From Bacteroidia bacterium (lineage in GTDB: Bacteria; Bacteroidota; Bacteroidia; Flavobacteriales; Flavobacteriaceae): a stretch of DNA of 64,000 bases. This document shows positions 54,111 through 63,644 of the stretch, piece after piece. The stretch covers positions 124,001 to 188,000 of the forward strand of contig JAUIBW010000005.1 of assembly GCA_030427585.1 (NCBI GenBank), written 5' to 3'. The notes under the pieces were generated by a model that saw only the letters and a program-made list of their open reading frames with translations, searched no databases and had not been told where the DNA came from. Positions within the stretch are counted from its first letter, which is position 1, and each line of letters begins with the position of its first letter. The position numbers and the translations under genes are program-made.

Positions 54111-55167
54111 AACATATCAAAACATTCTAAAAAATACCGATTTCAACCCCAAAAAAGATTGGTTACACATCAAAACCATCGATATGCATACAGGAGGAGA
54201 ACCGCTTCGGGTAATTGTCGATGGGTTTCCCGAACTGAAAGGAAATTCGGTATTAGAATACAGGAGATATTGTAAGGAGCATTATGATCATTTACGTACC
54301 TCCCTTATGTTTGAACCCCGTGGCCATGCCGATATGTATGGATGTATCTTACTCCCTCCTAATGATAATGATGGGGATTTTGGGATTTTGTTTATACACA
54401 ACGAAGGATACAGCACCATGTGCGGCCATGCTATTATTGCAATTTCTACATTGGCTGTAGAAATGAATTGGATCGATTATCACGAAGGAGATAATATCAT
54501 AAAAATTGATGCTCCTTGTGGTCGAATCATTTCTTATGCACACGTAAAAAACGGAAAAGTAACAGGAGTTCGTTTTCATTGTGTCCCCAGTTTTGTAATT
54601 GGATTGGATAGAAAAGTAAAGGTAGATGGTATAGGAGAGGTTATCTATGATTTAGCCTATGGAGGTGCTTTTTATGCGTATGTAGATATGACTAAAAACA
54701 ATTTTGATTTTGATTTAACTTCAAATTCATATAGAAAACTAATTGCTAAAGGAATGGATATTAAACATGCTGTAATGGAGCAAGATTCCAATATTTTACA
54801 TCCTTATGAAGAAGATCTTAGTTTTTTATACGGTACCATTTTTATTGGAAATTCTTCAAAAGAAAATATTGATAGTAGAAACGTATGTATTTTTGCTGAA
54901 GGAGAAGTAGATAGGTGCCCCACCGGATCAGGAGTTTCTGGTAGAATGGCAATACACAAAATGAGAAATGAAATCCAGTATGGGGATACAATGACTATAG
55001 AAAGTATTACAGATTCTGTATTTAAAGGTTCTGTGATTTCTGAAGAAAAATATGGCCCTTATAAGGCAGTAATACCGCAAGTTGAAGGAACAGCATATAT
55101 CACAGGAATACACACTTTTATGATCGATCCCGATGATCCCATGAAAAATGGGTTTATTTTTAGATAA
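54103..55167 (+). CDS. trans-3-hydroxy-L-proline dehydratase (proline-racemase superfamily)
   Basis: A 354-residue member of the proline-racemase fold. Position 1 of the catalytic pair is Cys107 (TMCGHAIIAI); position 2 is Thr274 in DRCPTGSGVSGRMA, where racemases and 4-hydroxyproline epimerases have Cys. This Cys/Thr pair is characteristic of trans-3-hydroxy-L-proline dehydratases, which remove water to give delta1-pyrroline-2-carboxylate. The start overlaps the reductase gene by 8 bp. A hydroxylated collagen-derived substrate is implied. Confidence 0.87.
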   Translation: MSKTYQNILKNTDFNPKKDWLHIKTIDMHTGGEPLRVIVDGFPELKGNSVLEYRRYCKEHYDHLRTSLMFEPRGHADMYGCILLPPNDNDGDFGILFIHNEGYSTMCGHAIIAISTLAVEMNWIDYHEGDNIIKIDAPCGRIISYAHVKNGKVTGVRFHCVPSFVIGLDRKVKVDGIGEVIYDLAYGGAFYAYVDMTKNNFDFDLTSNSYRKLIAKGMDIKHAVMEQDSNILHPYEEDLSFLYGTIFIGNSSKENIDSRNVCIFAEGEVDRCPTGSGVSGRMAIHKMRNEIQYGDTMTIESITDSVFKGSVISEEKYGPYKAVIPQVEGTAYITGIHTFMIDPDDPMKNGFIFR

Positions 55168-55180
55168 CAAATAAAATTAC

Positions 55181-55208
55181 CCTAAAACATTATTGATAAT
55201 ACTTTAGG
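55181..55208. terminator. Hairpin between convergent genes after the dehydratase
   Basis: CCTAAA/TTTAGG with an inner TATT/ATAA pair makes a modest stem 14 bp after the stop; a weak shared terminator. Confidence 0.4.
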
Positions 55209-55261
55209 ATAGCCTTTCAATTACTTAGTATTTAGATTGTTTCCTTAGAGCTCTATCACTA

Positions 55262-56482
55262 TTATAGAGATAATCCAAAAGGATCATCAATAGAATGCGC
55301 AGGTTGTGTAAACCATTTTGGTCCTTCTTCGGTCATATAGATATGATCTTCTAATCTAATTCCAAACTCATTAGACACACATATCATAGGTTCATTACTA
55401 AAACACATTCCAGGGGTAAGAATTGCATCTTCATGTCTAGCTATATATGGCCATTCGTGGATATCCAACCCAATACCGTGACCAGTGCGGTGCGGTAGCC
55501 CCGGTAATTTATAATCAGGCCCCAGTCCTTTGGCCTCTAACGTTTTTCTTGAGGCATTATCTATTACAGAACATGGTTTTCCTAATTGAGCAGCTGCAAA
55601 TGCAGAAAGTTGAGTTTCTTTCTCGAGATTCCATATTTTACGTTGTAACTCACTAATTTCACCATATACATATGTTCTGGTAATATCTGAAATATAATCA
55701 TGCAGGACACATCCTGTATCAATTAATACTATTTCGTTTTCTTCTAAGTTTTTTGGTGCTTTTACCCCATGCGGAAAAGAGGAATCTACTCCGAATAACA
55801 CAATACAAAAATATGACCCCGAAGGAATACCGTATCGTTTATGAGCTTCATTAATAAAATCAGTAACCTCTTTGGCACTGATTCCCGGTTTCAATATTCT
55901 TGCTGCAGCCTTTTGTACTTCCATCGTAATATCCATTGCAGTTTGCATGATGGCAATTTCTGCTTCAGATTTTATCATTCGACACTCGGCAGTAATTGGT
56001 TTAGCATTAATTAGATTGTAATTGGATTGTTCTTTTAGAATTCCGTCAATAATAAAAAAGGGAGTTGCTTCATCCATAGCTACATCCTTACCTTTAATAT
56101 TTTTCTTGTCGAGAATATTCACAAATAAGGCATATGGGCTTTCATGTTCTTCCCAGCAATGAACGGAGCCTTTTATTACCATGAAATCTAAAATAGTGCC
56201 TTCTTCAAACCGAGGGCCTATATAATGTACTTCTCCATCAGGAAATAGCAATGCTCCCACCATTCGCTCACTTGGGTTCCATCGCATTCCTGTAAAGTAA
56301 AATAAGTTTGTTCCTGCATGCAGATATACTGCAGGAATCTCTTGCTTTTTCATGAGATCACAAGCTTTATCTATTCTGGCTTGAAATTCTTCTTTTTGAA
56401 TGGGTTTTGCAAGATGAGCTTTTGGCTGTATCGCATTTAATTCTTTTTCGATGGTAGAACCACCTATTCCTAGTGCATTCAT
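55262..56482 (-). CDS. M24-family Xaa-Pro peptidase (prolidase/aminopeptidase P-like)
   Basis: A 406-residue dinuclear metallopeptidase. Metal ligands are visible in order: Asp in LIDTGCVLHDYISDITRTY (two Asp), His in HRTGHGIGLDIHEW, Glu in CFSNEPMI and Glu in RLEDHIYMTEE. The N-terminal creatinase-like domain spans about 30-155. It cleaves bonds next to proline; whether it acts on dipeptides or longer peptides is unclear. It is 26 bp after the second M24 gene and shares an operon with it. There is no signal peptide, so it is cytoplasmic. Confidence 0.9.
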   Translation of the reverse strand: MNALGIGGSTIEKELNAIQPKAHLAKPIQKEEFQARIDKACDLMKKQEIPAVYLHAGTNLFYFTGMRWNPSERMVGALLFPDGEVHYIGPRFEEGTILDFMVIKGSVHCWEEHESPYALFVNILDKKNIKGKDVAMDEATPFFIIDGILKEQSNYNLINAKPITAECRMIKSEAEIAIMQTAMDITMEVQKAAARILKPGISAKEVTDFINEAHKRYGIPSGSYFCIVLFGVDSSFPHGVKAPKNLEENEIVLIDTGCVLHDYISDITRTYVYGEISELQRKIWNLEKETQLSAFAAAQLGKPCSVIDNASRKTLEAKGLGPDYKLPGLPHRTGHGIGLDIHEWPYIARHEDAILTPGMCFSNEPMICVSNEFGIRLEDHIYMTEEGPKWFTQPAHSIDDPFGLSL

Positions 56483-56508
56483 ACTATATATTTTTATAAG
56501 ATGTACTG

Positions 56509-57801
56509 CTATGCAGTCATCAACTTTTCAATTTCTTCAATTTCTATAGGCATCGCTTGTGTGAGATTTATATTTCCTGTTTCTGTAATAAGATAATCAT
56601 TCTCGAGGCGACAACCTATTCCTTCTTCGGGGATATAAATACCAGGCTCACAAGTAAGTACCATTCCCGATTCTAAAGGCCTGGAGTACAAACCGACATC
56701 GTGAACATCTAATCCAAGATGATGTGCCGTACCATGCATAAAATACTTTTTATACAAAGGTTTATCCGGGTTTTGAGTAGCAACTTCAGAAGGATCAAGA
56801 ACTCCAATTTTGATCAGTTGGTCTTCGACCAAACTAGCCATTTGTTTTTCATAATCTGCTGGGATAACCCCCGGCTTAAGTAACTTACTCCCTTCTTTTA
56901 AGCAATGTAATACTGCTGTATACACTTCTTTTTGTCGATCAGAAAATTTACCATTTACAGGAATACAACGTGTAGTATCACTATTATAATTACCATAGCA
57001 AATCCCAAAGTCTAGAAGTATCATATCGCCATCCCGACAGGTATTATCATTAGTATTATAATGTAATGCACAAGCATTTTTTCCTGAAGCAACAATAGGT
57101 TTAAAAGCATGTCTTGTCCCTCCATTTTTAAGGAGTGCATACGTTAATTCTGCTTCTAATTCATATTCCTTACAGTTAGGTTTTACTGCTTTGAGTACCC
57201 TATAAAAACCTTCGATACTAATATCTGCTGCTTTTTGTATTTGTGCTACTTCTTCATTTGATTTAACAGGGCGTAAAGCTCTTGTAATTTTGGCGGCTCG
57301 ATGATACTGGTGCAAAGGATATTTTTCTTTACACCAGTTAATCATTCGATCCTGTTGTGTTTGTTTGTTATGTGTAATTCGCTTTATATGTTCATTATGT
57401 CCTAAATAAAAACCATCTGCTTCGAAGGCCATTAATTGAAGTATTTTTTCAAAATCATGTACCCATTCTATTCGTTGGACTCCTGAAATCTGACCAGCTT
57501 CTTCTTTGGTTAATTTTTCACCATCCCAGATTTTGATATGCTCATTCGTTTCTTTTATGAACAAAACCTCTCTGTTTTCGGGTTTATAAGCATCTGGATA
57601 TAATACCAATATTGTTTCTTCCTGATCTATTCCTGACAAATAAAATAAATCATTGTTTTGGGCAAACCCCATAACATCATCTGCATTGGTATGCATGATA
57701 TCGTTAGATGTTAGAATAGTAATCATATTTTCGAGAGTTTTGGAAGCAAAATTATTTCGGTTCTGTTTAAAAACGGTATTTGGTAAGTTTTTGTAACGCA
57801 T
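56509..57801 (-). CDS. Aminopeptidase P family protein (M24B) with AMP-N domain
   Basis: A 430-residue peptidase that removes an N-terminal residue before Pro. The AMP-N-type start (NDIMHTNADDVMGFAQNNDLFYLSGID, read in part) is followed by the M24 core: LDFGICYGNYNSDTTR (Asp pair), HGTAHHLGLDVHD (His), LTCEPGIYIPEEGIG (Glu) and RLENDYLIT (Glu). It is the first gene of a two-gene operon with the M24 enzyme at 55262, bounded upstream by the strong terminator at 57976. It fits a proline-peptide-degradation module. Confidence 0.92.
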   Translation of the reverse strand: MRYKNLPNTVFKQNRNNFASKTLENMITILTSNDIMHTNADDVMGFAQNNDLFYLSGIDQEETILVLYPDAYKPENREVLFIKETNEHIKIWDGEKLTKEEAGQISGVQRIEWVHDFEKILQLMAFEADGFYLGHNEHIKRITHNKQTQQDRMINWCKEKYPLHQYHRAAKITRALRPVKSNEEVAQIQKAADISIEGFYRVLKAVKPNCKEYELEAELTYALLKNGGTRHAFKPIVASGKNACALHYNTNDNTCRDGDMILLDFGICYGNYNSDTTRCIPVNGKFSDRQKEVYTAVLHCLKEGSKLLKPGVIPADYEKQMASLVEDQLIKIGVLDPSEVATQNPDKPLYKKYFMHGTAHHLGLDVHDVGLYSRPLESGMVLTCEPGIYIPEEGIGCRLENDYLITETGNINLTQAMPIEIEEIEKLMTA

Positions 57802-57975
57802 ATTAGAAATTCTATCCGAATAAAATGATTAATAGTTATTTTCCTGTTATACCTCTTCTTGTGTCATTAGTAAAGATACAGCCGTCAATTTATAAGTTGT
57901 TTTATTCATTTCATTCTTTTTTCTGTTTTTTTTGTAAATAAAATTCACTTCTACACCTTATTCTTTTATAAGTAA

Positions 57976-58013
57976 AACCAAAAGGGAGTGACAAAAATCA
58001 CACCCTTTTGGTT
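57976..58013. terminator. Bidirectional terminator between the ALDH and M24 operons
   Basis: AACCAAAAGGGAGTG pairs with CACACCCTTTTGGTT with one mismatch around a short loop; a run of A/T on both sides allows use on the minus strand after the dehydrogenase gene. Confidence 0.8.
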
Positions 58014-58080
58014 ATAAATTTAACAATACCAACCAACATTTAAACAGATTATTTTTAGAGTATTGTTCTAGAATCAAAAC

Positions 58081-59664
58081 TTATACTTTTGCATTAGAAT
58101 AAGCTCCGTCTACAGTCCTGATGACCTCATCAGGGTTTTCATTTTTAAGTGCATTTGGGAGCAATTCGTTTGGCCAATCCTGATAGCTAAATGGTCTTAT
58201 CCATCGCTTAATAGCATTTGTTCCTACGGCAGAAAACCTGGAGTCTGACGATGCTGGATATGGCCCTCCATGGGTCATAGATGGGCAAACTTCTACTCCG
58301 GTTGGGACTCCATTAAAAATGATACGTCCAACTCTATCCTGAAGTGCATCAACGATATTCCCTAAGTTTTGATATTCTGATTTTTCTGCCAGAATAGTTC
58401 CTGTTAATTGCCCTTCGAGGTTATTAATGATCTCAACAAGTTCTGCTTCGTCTTTGCATCTAACCACTAATGAAAAAGGGCCAAAAACTTCCTGGTGCAT
58501 TTTTGGATTGGTTAAAAAATCGGCTCCAGAAACAGCAGAAATTTGAGTAGGGGCAAAATTGGGTTCTACTTCTTCGGTTAAAGAGGCTACGACTTCTACT
58601 CCTGATTGAGAAGATATGGTAGCTCTATTTTCTACAAAGTCTCTTTTTATATTAGGGTGCAACATACACTGGGGAGCTATTGCAGTACTTTTTTCTGCAA
58701 GGTCTTTGATAAAGCTTCTGGTGTTATCACCATCTATTGTTAGGATCAATCCAGGATTTGTACAGAACTGACCAGTACCAACTGTAATAGAATTAGCATA
58801 CGTAGTTGCTATTTCGTCTGCTCTTTTGGCAATTGCTTCGGGTGTAATAATTACAGGGTTAATACTTCCCATTTCTGCAAAAACAGGAATTGGTTCTTCT
58901 CTGTTTGCCGCCAGATTAAATAAAGCTCTTCCTCCCGAGATACTTCCTGTAAAACCAACAGCTTTTACTTTTGGATGCTTTACCAGGGCAGCTCCTACTA
59001 CTCTTCCGCTTCCTGTAATATTTGAAAAAACGCCATTTGGCATTCCTGTTTTTTCGGCTGCTTTGATGATAGCAGATGATACCAGTTCTCCTGTTCCCGA
59101 GTGCATGGCATGAGACTTAACAATTACCGGGCATCCCGAAGCTAGTGCACTGGCAGTATCTCCTCCTGCAGTAGAAAATGCCAAAGGAAAATTACTGGCT
59201 GCAAATACCACTACTGGCCCCAAAGGAATATTAGTTTTTCTAATATCAGGTTTAGGTGCAGGTGTGCGGTTAGCATCTGCCGAATCGATTGTATTTTCTC
59301 GCCACTCTTCATTAGAGATTAGTTCTGCAAAAGAACGTAATTGAAAAACCGTTCGACCTCTTTCTCCTATTGCTCTTCCTTCTGGCAAACCAGTTTCTGA
59401 GGTATATGCCTGAATCAATTCATCGTCTAAAGCCAAAATCTCATCTGCAATCGCATGTAAAAATTCTGCTCTTTTAGTTCCTGCAACATTTCTATATTCT
59501 TTAAAAGCCTGATGTGCTAGCTCTGTAGCTTCATTTACTTCTCCTAAAGTAGCCTCATAAAACTCGTATTCGTTCTCAATATTTAATTTTGGGTTGAATG
59601 TTTTACGAGAAACGGATCCTGTTGCCGATAATCTGTTTCCTATATAATTTTTTCCGGTTATCAT
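58081..59664 (-). CDS. Aldehyde dehydrogenase, alpha-ketoglutarate-semialdehyde type
   Basis: A 527-residue NADP-type aldehyde dehydrogenase. Visible motifs are SNFPLAFSTAGGDTASALAS and GCPVIVKSHAMHSGTGE for cofactor and entry, GFTGSISGGRALF, catalytic Glu in EMGSINPVIIT and catalytic Cys in VGTGQFCTNPGLIL (each read in part). This length and pattern fit alpha-ketoglutarate semialdehyde dehydrogenases, the last step of hydroxyproline and pentose breakdown to 2-oxoglutarate. It follows the DHDPS-family gene by 85 bp and should share its transcript. Confidence 0.88.
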   Translation of the reverse strand: MITGKNYIGNRLSATGSVSRKTFNPKLNIENEYEFYEATLGEVNEATELAHQAFKEYRNVAGTKRAEFLHAIADEILALDDELIQAYTSETGLPEGRAIGERGRTVFQLRSFAELISNEEWRENTIDSADANRTPAPKPDIRKTNIPLGPVVVFAASNFPLAFSTAGGDTASALASGCPVIVKSHAMHSGTGELVSSAIIKAAEKTGMPNGVFSNITGSGRVVGAALVKHPKVKAVGFTGSISGGRALFNLAANREEPIPVFAEMGSINPVIITPEAIAKRADEIATTYANSITVGTGQFCTNPGLILTIDGDNTRSFIKDLAEKSTAIAPQCMLHPNIKRDFVENRATISSQSGVEVVASLTEEVEPNFAPTQISAVSGADFLTNPKMHQEVFGPFSLVVRCKDEAELVEIINNLEGQLTGTILAEKSEYQNLGNIVDALQDRVGRIIFNGVPTGVEVCPSMTHGGPYPASSDSRFSAVGTNAIKRWIRPFSYQDWPNELLPNALKNENPDEVIRTVDGAYSNAKV

Positions 59665-59749
59665 ATATATTGGTTAATGGTTTTAATGTAAAATGAATTA
59701 ATGATAAAATTGATTAAAGTAAAAACAAGGTATTTGGGGCAAAAAAAAT

Positions 59750-60679
59750 CTAACTCACTACAGCATTTAGTTCTTTATACTCTGGTAAAGTAGGCCTTGT
59801 TTTTAATCCATTTTCAATAATGCTAAGGACATTTTTACGTTCTTCACCAACAAGTGGTAACCTTGGTGCACGTACATTTTCGGTACCGATTCCTGTAGCT
59901 ACTTCTGCAAGTTTAATATTTTGTACTAGTTTTGCATTGATATCTAACTCTAGTAAGGGTAAAAACCATCTATATATTTCAAGAGCTTCCTTAATTCGTC
60001 CTACTTTTTGTAATTCGTAAATAGCAACAGTTTCTGCAGGAAAAGCATCTACAAGTCCGGCAACCCAACCGTCTGCTCCCATTAAGAGGCTCTCTAAGGC
60101 TAAAGTATCAACACCAGAAAGGATTTTGAGGCGATTACCGAATCTATTTTTGATTCTTGTAATATTAGATATATCTCTTGTAGATTCTTTTACTGCTTGT
60201 ATATTATCCATTTCTAATAACTCTTCAAACATATCTAGAGTTACTTCAATTTTATAATCTACAGGATTATTATATACCATAATTGGTAGCTCTGTACTTT
60301 TAGCTACTTCTTTAAAATACACTACTGTTTCGCGATCTCCTGCTTTGTAACGCATTGGAGGTAGCATCATTAATCCCTGAGCTCCATCTTCTTTTGCTTT
60401 TGCAGCTGCATCGATTGCATTTTTGGTCGTTTGCTCTGCAATGTTCATAATTACAGGAACTCTGCCATTAACAATGTCAACCGTCTTTTTTACCAAAGTT
60501 CTTTTTTCTGTATCACTTAATGTACTAGCCTCTCCCAGAGTTCCTCCCAGAATAATTCCATGAACTCCGGCTTCTAGTTGTGCATTGATATTAACTTCAA
60601 ACATATCAAGGTCTAAAGTATCCTCATTAGTGAATTTAGTTGTTACTGCTGGCATTACGCCTTTCCAATTTATAGCCAT
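59750..60679 (-). CDS. DHDPS/NAL-family lyase, likely delta1-pyrroline-4-hydroxy-2-carboxylate deaminase
   Basis: A 309-residue TIM-barrel class-I aldolase-type protein. The Schiff-base Lys is in QAVKESTRDISN, the Tyr in VYNNPVDYK, and the substrate loop in GTLGEASTLSD. The family includes dihydrodipicolinate synthase and the hydroxyproline-pathway deaminase that forms 2-oxoglutarate semialdehyde; the neighbouring dehydrogenase acts on that product. The pathway's epimerase and D-hydroxyproline oxidase are not in this window. A TATATTTG box (60703-60710) and an operator-like motif lie upstream. Confidence 0.82.
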   Translation of the reverse strand: MAINWKGVMPAVTTKFTNEDTLDLDMFEVNINAQLEAGVHGIILGGTLGEASTLSDTEKRTLVKKTVDIVNGRVPVIMNIAEQTTKNAIDAAAKAKEDGAQGLMMLPPMRYKAGDRETVVYFKEVAKSTELPIMVYNNPVDYKIEVTLDMFEELLEMDNIQAVKESTRDISNITRIKNRFGNRLKILSGVDTLALESLLMGADGWVAGLVDAFPAETVAIYELQKVGRIKEALEIYRWFLPLLELDINAKLVQNIKLAEVATGIGTENVRAPRLPLVGEERKNVLSIIENGLKTRPTLPEYKELNAVVS

Positions 60680-60702
60680 AATTGTGGTTTAATATTTCGG
60701 GT

Positions 60703-60710
60703 CAAATATA
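60703..60710 (-). promoter_or_regulatory. Candidate -7 box of the DHDPS-ALDH operon
   Basis: TATATTTG on the minus strand fits TAnnTTTG, 24 bp before the start codon. Confidence 0.5.
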
Positions 60711-60752
60711 CCATGAATTTAAGGTGTAAAGTACCTAGAAATTATCCATGTA

Positions 60753-60770
60753 TGATACTAAATTAACCTA
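60753..60770. promoter_or_regulatory. Motif shared with the hydroxyproline gene promoter
   Basis: TGATACTAAATTAACCTA resembles TGATACTATATTACCTA at 53061-53077 (one base inserted, one substituted). It lies 74 bp before the DHDPS-family gene. Confidence 0.4.
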
Positions 60771-60858
60771 CATAGCGTTGAATATCGATTTTTTGATTAA
60801 TATTCGTTCAGGTTCTAAGAAAAAGGAACCGTATTTTAATATTGCTTTATACATAAAA

Positions 60859-60900
60859 TTCCCTCTCAATTGACAGGCTAACTTGTCTATTAAGAGGGAA
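60859..60900. promoter_or_regulatory. Unexplained hairpin in the 60.7-61.5 kb intergenic region
   Basis: TTCCCTCT/AGAGGGAA (8 bp) encloses GACA...TGTC in a 42-base stem-loop. The 873-bp region 60680-61552 is otherwise AT-rich, with an A-rich run at 61431-61500, and holds no gene that I can support. Confidence 0.4.
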
Positions 60901-61552
60901 AGGACTATCACAAATTAAAAATGAGTTCTATATCTCTTAATTCACATCCCAGAATATTTTGGTAATCAATTCATCTTCTCAATATTTGAAACAACGTTTG
61001 TTACGTTTGTACCATTAGTGTTATATTCTCTAATAGAATATTTTAGTACTAACCTTTACGTATTTTTCTTTAGATTTTAACAAATAAATAAAGATTACAC
61101 AATCACTAAAATTAGATGCAGATTTTTATGAATAGTAAAAGAAGAAAATACTGCTCTAAATGAAATAATTAATACTTTTTTGAAGAGTATTCTAATTCTA
61201 CAATATTTAGAAGATAAGAAGTACTATATCATAATATATCTACACGTAGTATAAATGTATCTATATATGATGAGTAATTTAGATTGACTTAAATTGTCTA
61301 AAAAGCATCAATTTATAAGCTCTATGTATGAATAATCCTAAGAAAGTACTTTTTTATTCTATACATATCCTATAGGGCTATTATTTTTTTGGCATAAAAA
61401 ACACTTTATAAAATGAACATATCTTCTTTTAAAAAGAAAAAAAACTAAAAAAAACTAAAAAAGAATAAAAATCACTGAAATTAAGCGCAAAAAATGAAAA
61501 CATATCTCGATACTGTAATTTTATTGCAACTAATAAAAACACAAACTTCACA

Positions 61553-62728
61553 ATGAAAAATTACAAAAAACACATGCTTTGGATAAGTATGTTATTGACA
61601 ATGGTATTTGTATTCAAAATGAATGCACAACCTTTACATCAAACTACAAATAATGAAAATAATACCTTTTCTTCTCAAAGTAAACAAGCTTGTATCTGGG
61701 GTAACGATTTTCTTACTCCAAGAGTAGAATTTACAGATTTTGATGGATCAACTATTGGATCACAAATATTTAACCAGGTGATCCCTAATGCAGAAAGCTA
61801 TATGCAACAACGCTGTCTGGATGTAGCTAAAATCTTGTATCGCAATTCTGCCGATGCGCCTAAGTTTAGGTTATTAAAATTCAATTTGAAAAATGAAGAT
61901 TTTGTAGCTCATAAATTTGGAGATGGTGATCAAATGACCATAGAAGTGAGTACACAACATCTGGCAAAAATCTATAGAGATTCGGGAAACAATTCGCAGG
62001 TTATAAAAGATGAAATCGATGGGATTCTATTTCACGAAGTAACTCATGGCTATAATTACTCCCCAACTACAGGAGGAACATATGATGGTTCTTCTCCTTT
62101 TTGGGCTTATACAGAAGGTATAGCAGATGGGGTAAGGATATATGCAGGGTTTCATCAAACTAGAACTCCAGATGTAAATAATTCCAGAAAATGGTTAGGT
62201 GGATATACTACAACAGGATTTTTCTTACAGTACGTTACTCAAAAATATGACAAGAATTTTATCTATAAATTTAATAAAGCTGCAAAAGACTTAGGAAACT
62301 CATGGTCTTTTGACAATGCTTTTAAAAATATTCTTGGAAAAGGTGTAGAAACAGTATGGAATGAATACAGAAACTATATCAATACTGGTAATACTCTCGA
62401 TTATGACGGGGATTATCCATGGAGCCTGGATTGTGGTGGCAACAATCGAAACAATGTCCAAACAGTAGAAAATCAAAATCCAGAAGATGCTTTTAATCTA
62501 AAGTCATATCCTAACCCAATAAAGGATAAATTGCATTTTGTAAAACCACAAAATTTAAAAAGCACATCTTTACTTTTTGAAATTTATGACACTCAAGGTT
62601 CTCTAGTTTTTACAGAACATACTTCGGGAAGCGAACTAAATCTAGATCATTTAGAAAGTAAAATGTATTTTATAATTGTAAAACAAAATGGAAAAACCAT
62701 ATATAGAAATAGATTTATAAAGCGATAA
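61553..62728 (+). CDS. Secreted BSP-family metallopeptidase with type IX sorting domain
   Basis: A 391-residue secreted protein. A signal peptide (to about residue 26) is followed by a basic-secretory-protein (BSP)-type domain with the zinc motif FHEVTHGYNY and WAYTEGIADGVRIYAGF. The last about 75 residues start with SYPNPIKDKLHF and end with the YFIIVKQNGKTIYRNRFIKR segment (read in part), a C-terminal sorting domain for type IX secretion. It is a probable extracellular peptidase that supplies peptides for the nearby proline-metabolising enzymes. It is a single gene with a good terminator. Confidence 0.87.
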   Translation: MKNYKKHMLWISMLLTMVFVFKMNAQPLHQTTNNENNTFSSQSKQACIWGNDFLTPRVEFTDFDGSTIGSQIFNQVIPNAESYMQQRCLDVAKILYRNSADAPKFRLLKFNLKNEDFVAHKFGDGDQMTIEVSTQHLAKIYRDSGNNSQVIKDEIDGILFHEVTHGYNYSPTTGGTYDGSSPFWAYTEGIADGVRIYAGFHQTRTPDVNNSRKWLGGYTTTGFFLQYVTQKYDKNFIYKFNKAAKDLGNSWSFDNAFKNILGKGVETVWNEYRNYINTGNTLDYDGDYPWSLDCGGNNRNNVQTVENQNPEDAFNLKSYPNPIKDKLHFVKPQNLKSTSLLFEIYDTQGSLVFTEHTSGSELNLDHLESKMYFIIVKQNGKTIYRNRFIKR

Positions 62729-62765
62729 CATCGGTTCATACTATACCATAGTTAATTAGAATTGT

Positions 62766-62799
62766 AAAAACACCTGCTACGTTATGTACAGGTGTTTTT
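62766..62799 (+). terminator. Terminator after the BSP peptidase gene
   Basis: AAAAACACCTG/CAGGTGTTTTT (11 bp) with a 12-nt loop is followed by T. It also serves the convergent regulator. Confidence 0.8.
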
Positions 62800-63269
62800 T
62801 ATAAATAATATTCTGAAGTGTGTTTAATCACCTTTAATGAAAAAGTAGTGTTTAGAACTCCGATATTATCGATTTTTGATAATTTAGAACGCATAAATTC
62901 ATGATATTCTTCTAAGCTTGGCATATTGATTTTTAGTAAAAAGTCTACCTGGCCTGCCATATGAAAGCACTCTTGAACTTCTTTCAAATTTTTTATTTGA
63001 TTTTCAAACTTATCAATAAATGATTCTCCATGAGATTGTAAAGATACCTGGCAAAACGCTGTAATAGGCAGACCAACCATATTCTTATTTACAATTGCAA
63101 CGTATTTTTCTATATACCCTTTACTTTCTAAGCGTTTTATCCTTTCATATATAGGAGAAACAGTTAAGTTTAAAAGATTCGCTATTTCCTTCGCAGTTTT
63201 TTTAGAATCTCTTTGAAGGATACGCAAAATAGTTTTGTCTGTGTTATCTAACATTTCCATAGTATTCAT
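62799..63269 (-). CDS. Lrp/AsnC-family transcriptional regulator
   Basis: A 156-residue regulator with an N-terminal HTH (RILQRDSKKTAKEIANLLNL, PIYERIKRLESKGYI) and a C-terminal RAM effector domain (KEVQECFHMAGQVDFLLKI and SLEEYHEFMRSKLSKI). Its place beside the hydroxyproline/proline-peptide genes and before the SusC-type receptor suggests control by proline or a related amino acid; this is inference. It shows no close resemblance to the Lrp regulator at 22237 beyond the family. It is transcribed alone. Confidence 0.88.
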   Translation of the reverse strand: MNTMEMLDNTDKTILRILQRDSKKTAKEIANLLNLTVSPIYERIKRLESKGYIEKYVAIVNKNMVGLPITAFCQVSLQSHGESFIDKFENQIKNLKEVQECFHMAGQVDFLLKINMPSLEEYHEFMRSKLSKIDNIGVLNTTFSLKVIKHTSEYYL

Positions 63270-63580
63270 ATAATTATACTAAACAGATAAAAATACTGTA
63301 ATTTTTAAAAAAATAAGATTTTTTTATTACAATTATACATTTATTCAATCTATTTAACCAAACATACTCATATTAAAGAAACAGATCATAAAATCTAATA
63401 TAAGTGAATTTTATATAAAATTAACACTTTAAATACATTAAACCGGCAAAAAAACATACATATACTTACTTTTATTAAAAAAGAAGCAGAATTTTAACAT
63501 GAAAAAAAACTTAATAAAGCAATAATACATATCGCGAAAAGATAAAAAAACTTTATAAATTAATTTTTGCCATAAAAATC

Positions 63581-63612
63581 ACTAATATTTATATCAAAAT
63601 ACAAATATTAGT
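63581..63612. promoter_or_regulatory. Inverted repeat upstream of the SusC-like gene (operator candidate)
   Basis: ACTAATATTT and AAATATTAGT are perfect complements separated by 12 bp, just before a TAnnTTTG box at 63623-63630. The position fits a binding site for the adjacent AsnC-type regulator. Confidence 0.45.
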
Positions 63613-63622
63613 CTTCATATTA

Positions 63623-63630
63623 TAAATTTG
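63623..63630 (+). promoter_or_regulatory. Candidate -7 box of the SusC-like gene
   Basis: TAAATTTG fits TAnnTTTG; the leader would be about 110 nt. A second inverted repeat, ACTCTTAATCA/TGATTAAGAGT at 63645-63698, lies in that leader. The rest of 63270-63745 is AT-rich without a gene. Confidence 0.5.
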
Positions 63631-63644
63631 AAAACAACAATAAT

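Noticed and set aside
54103..55167. Proline racemase or 4-hydroxyproline epimerase
   Set aside because: The second catalytic Cys is replaced by Thr274, the dehydratase form.
61431..61500. A-rich run as origin or mobile-element end
   Set aside because: Simple composition bias with no inverted repeats, DnaA-box cluster or transposase nearby.
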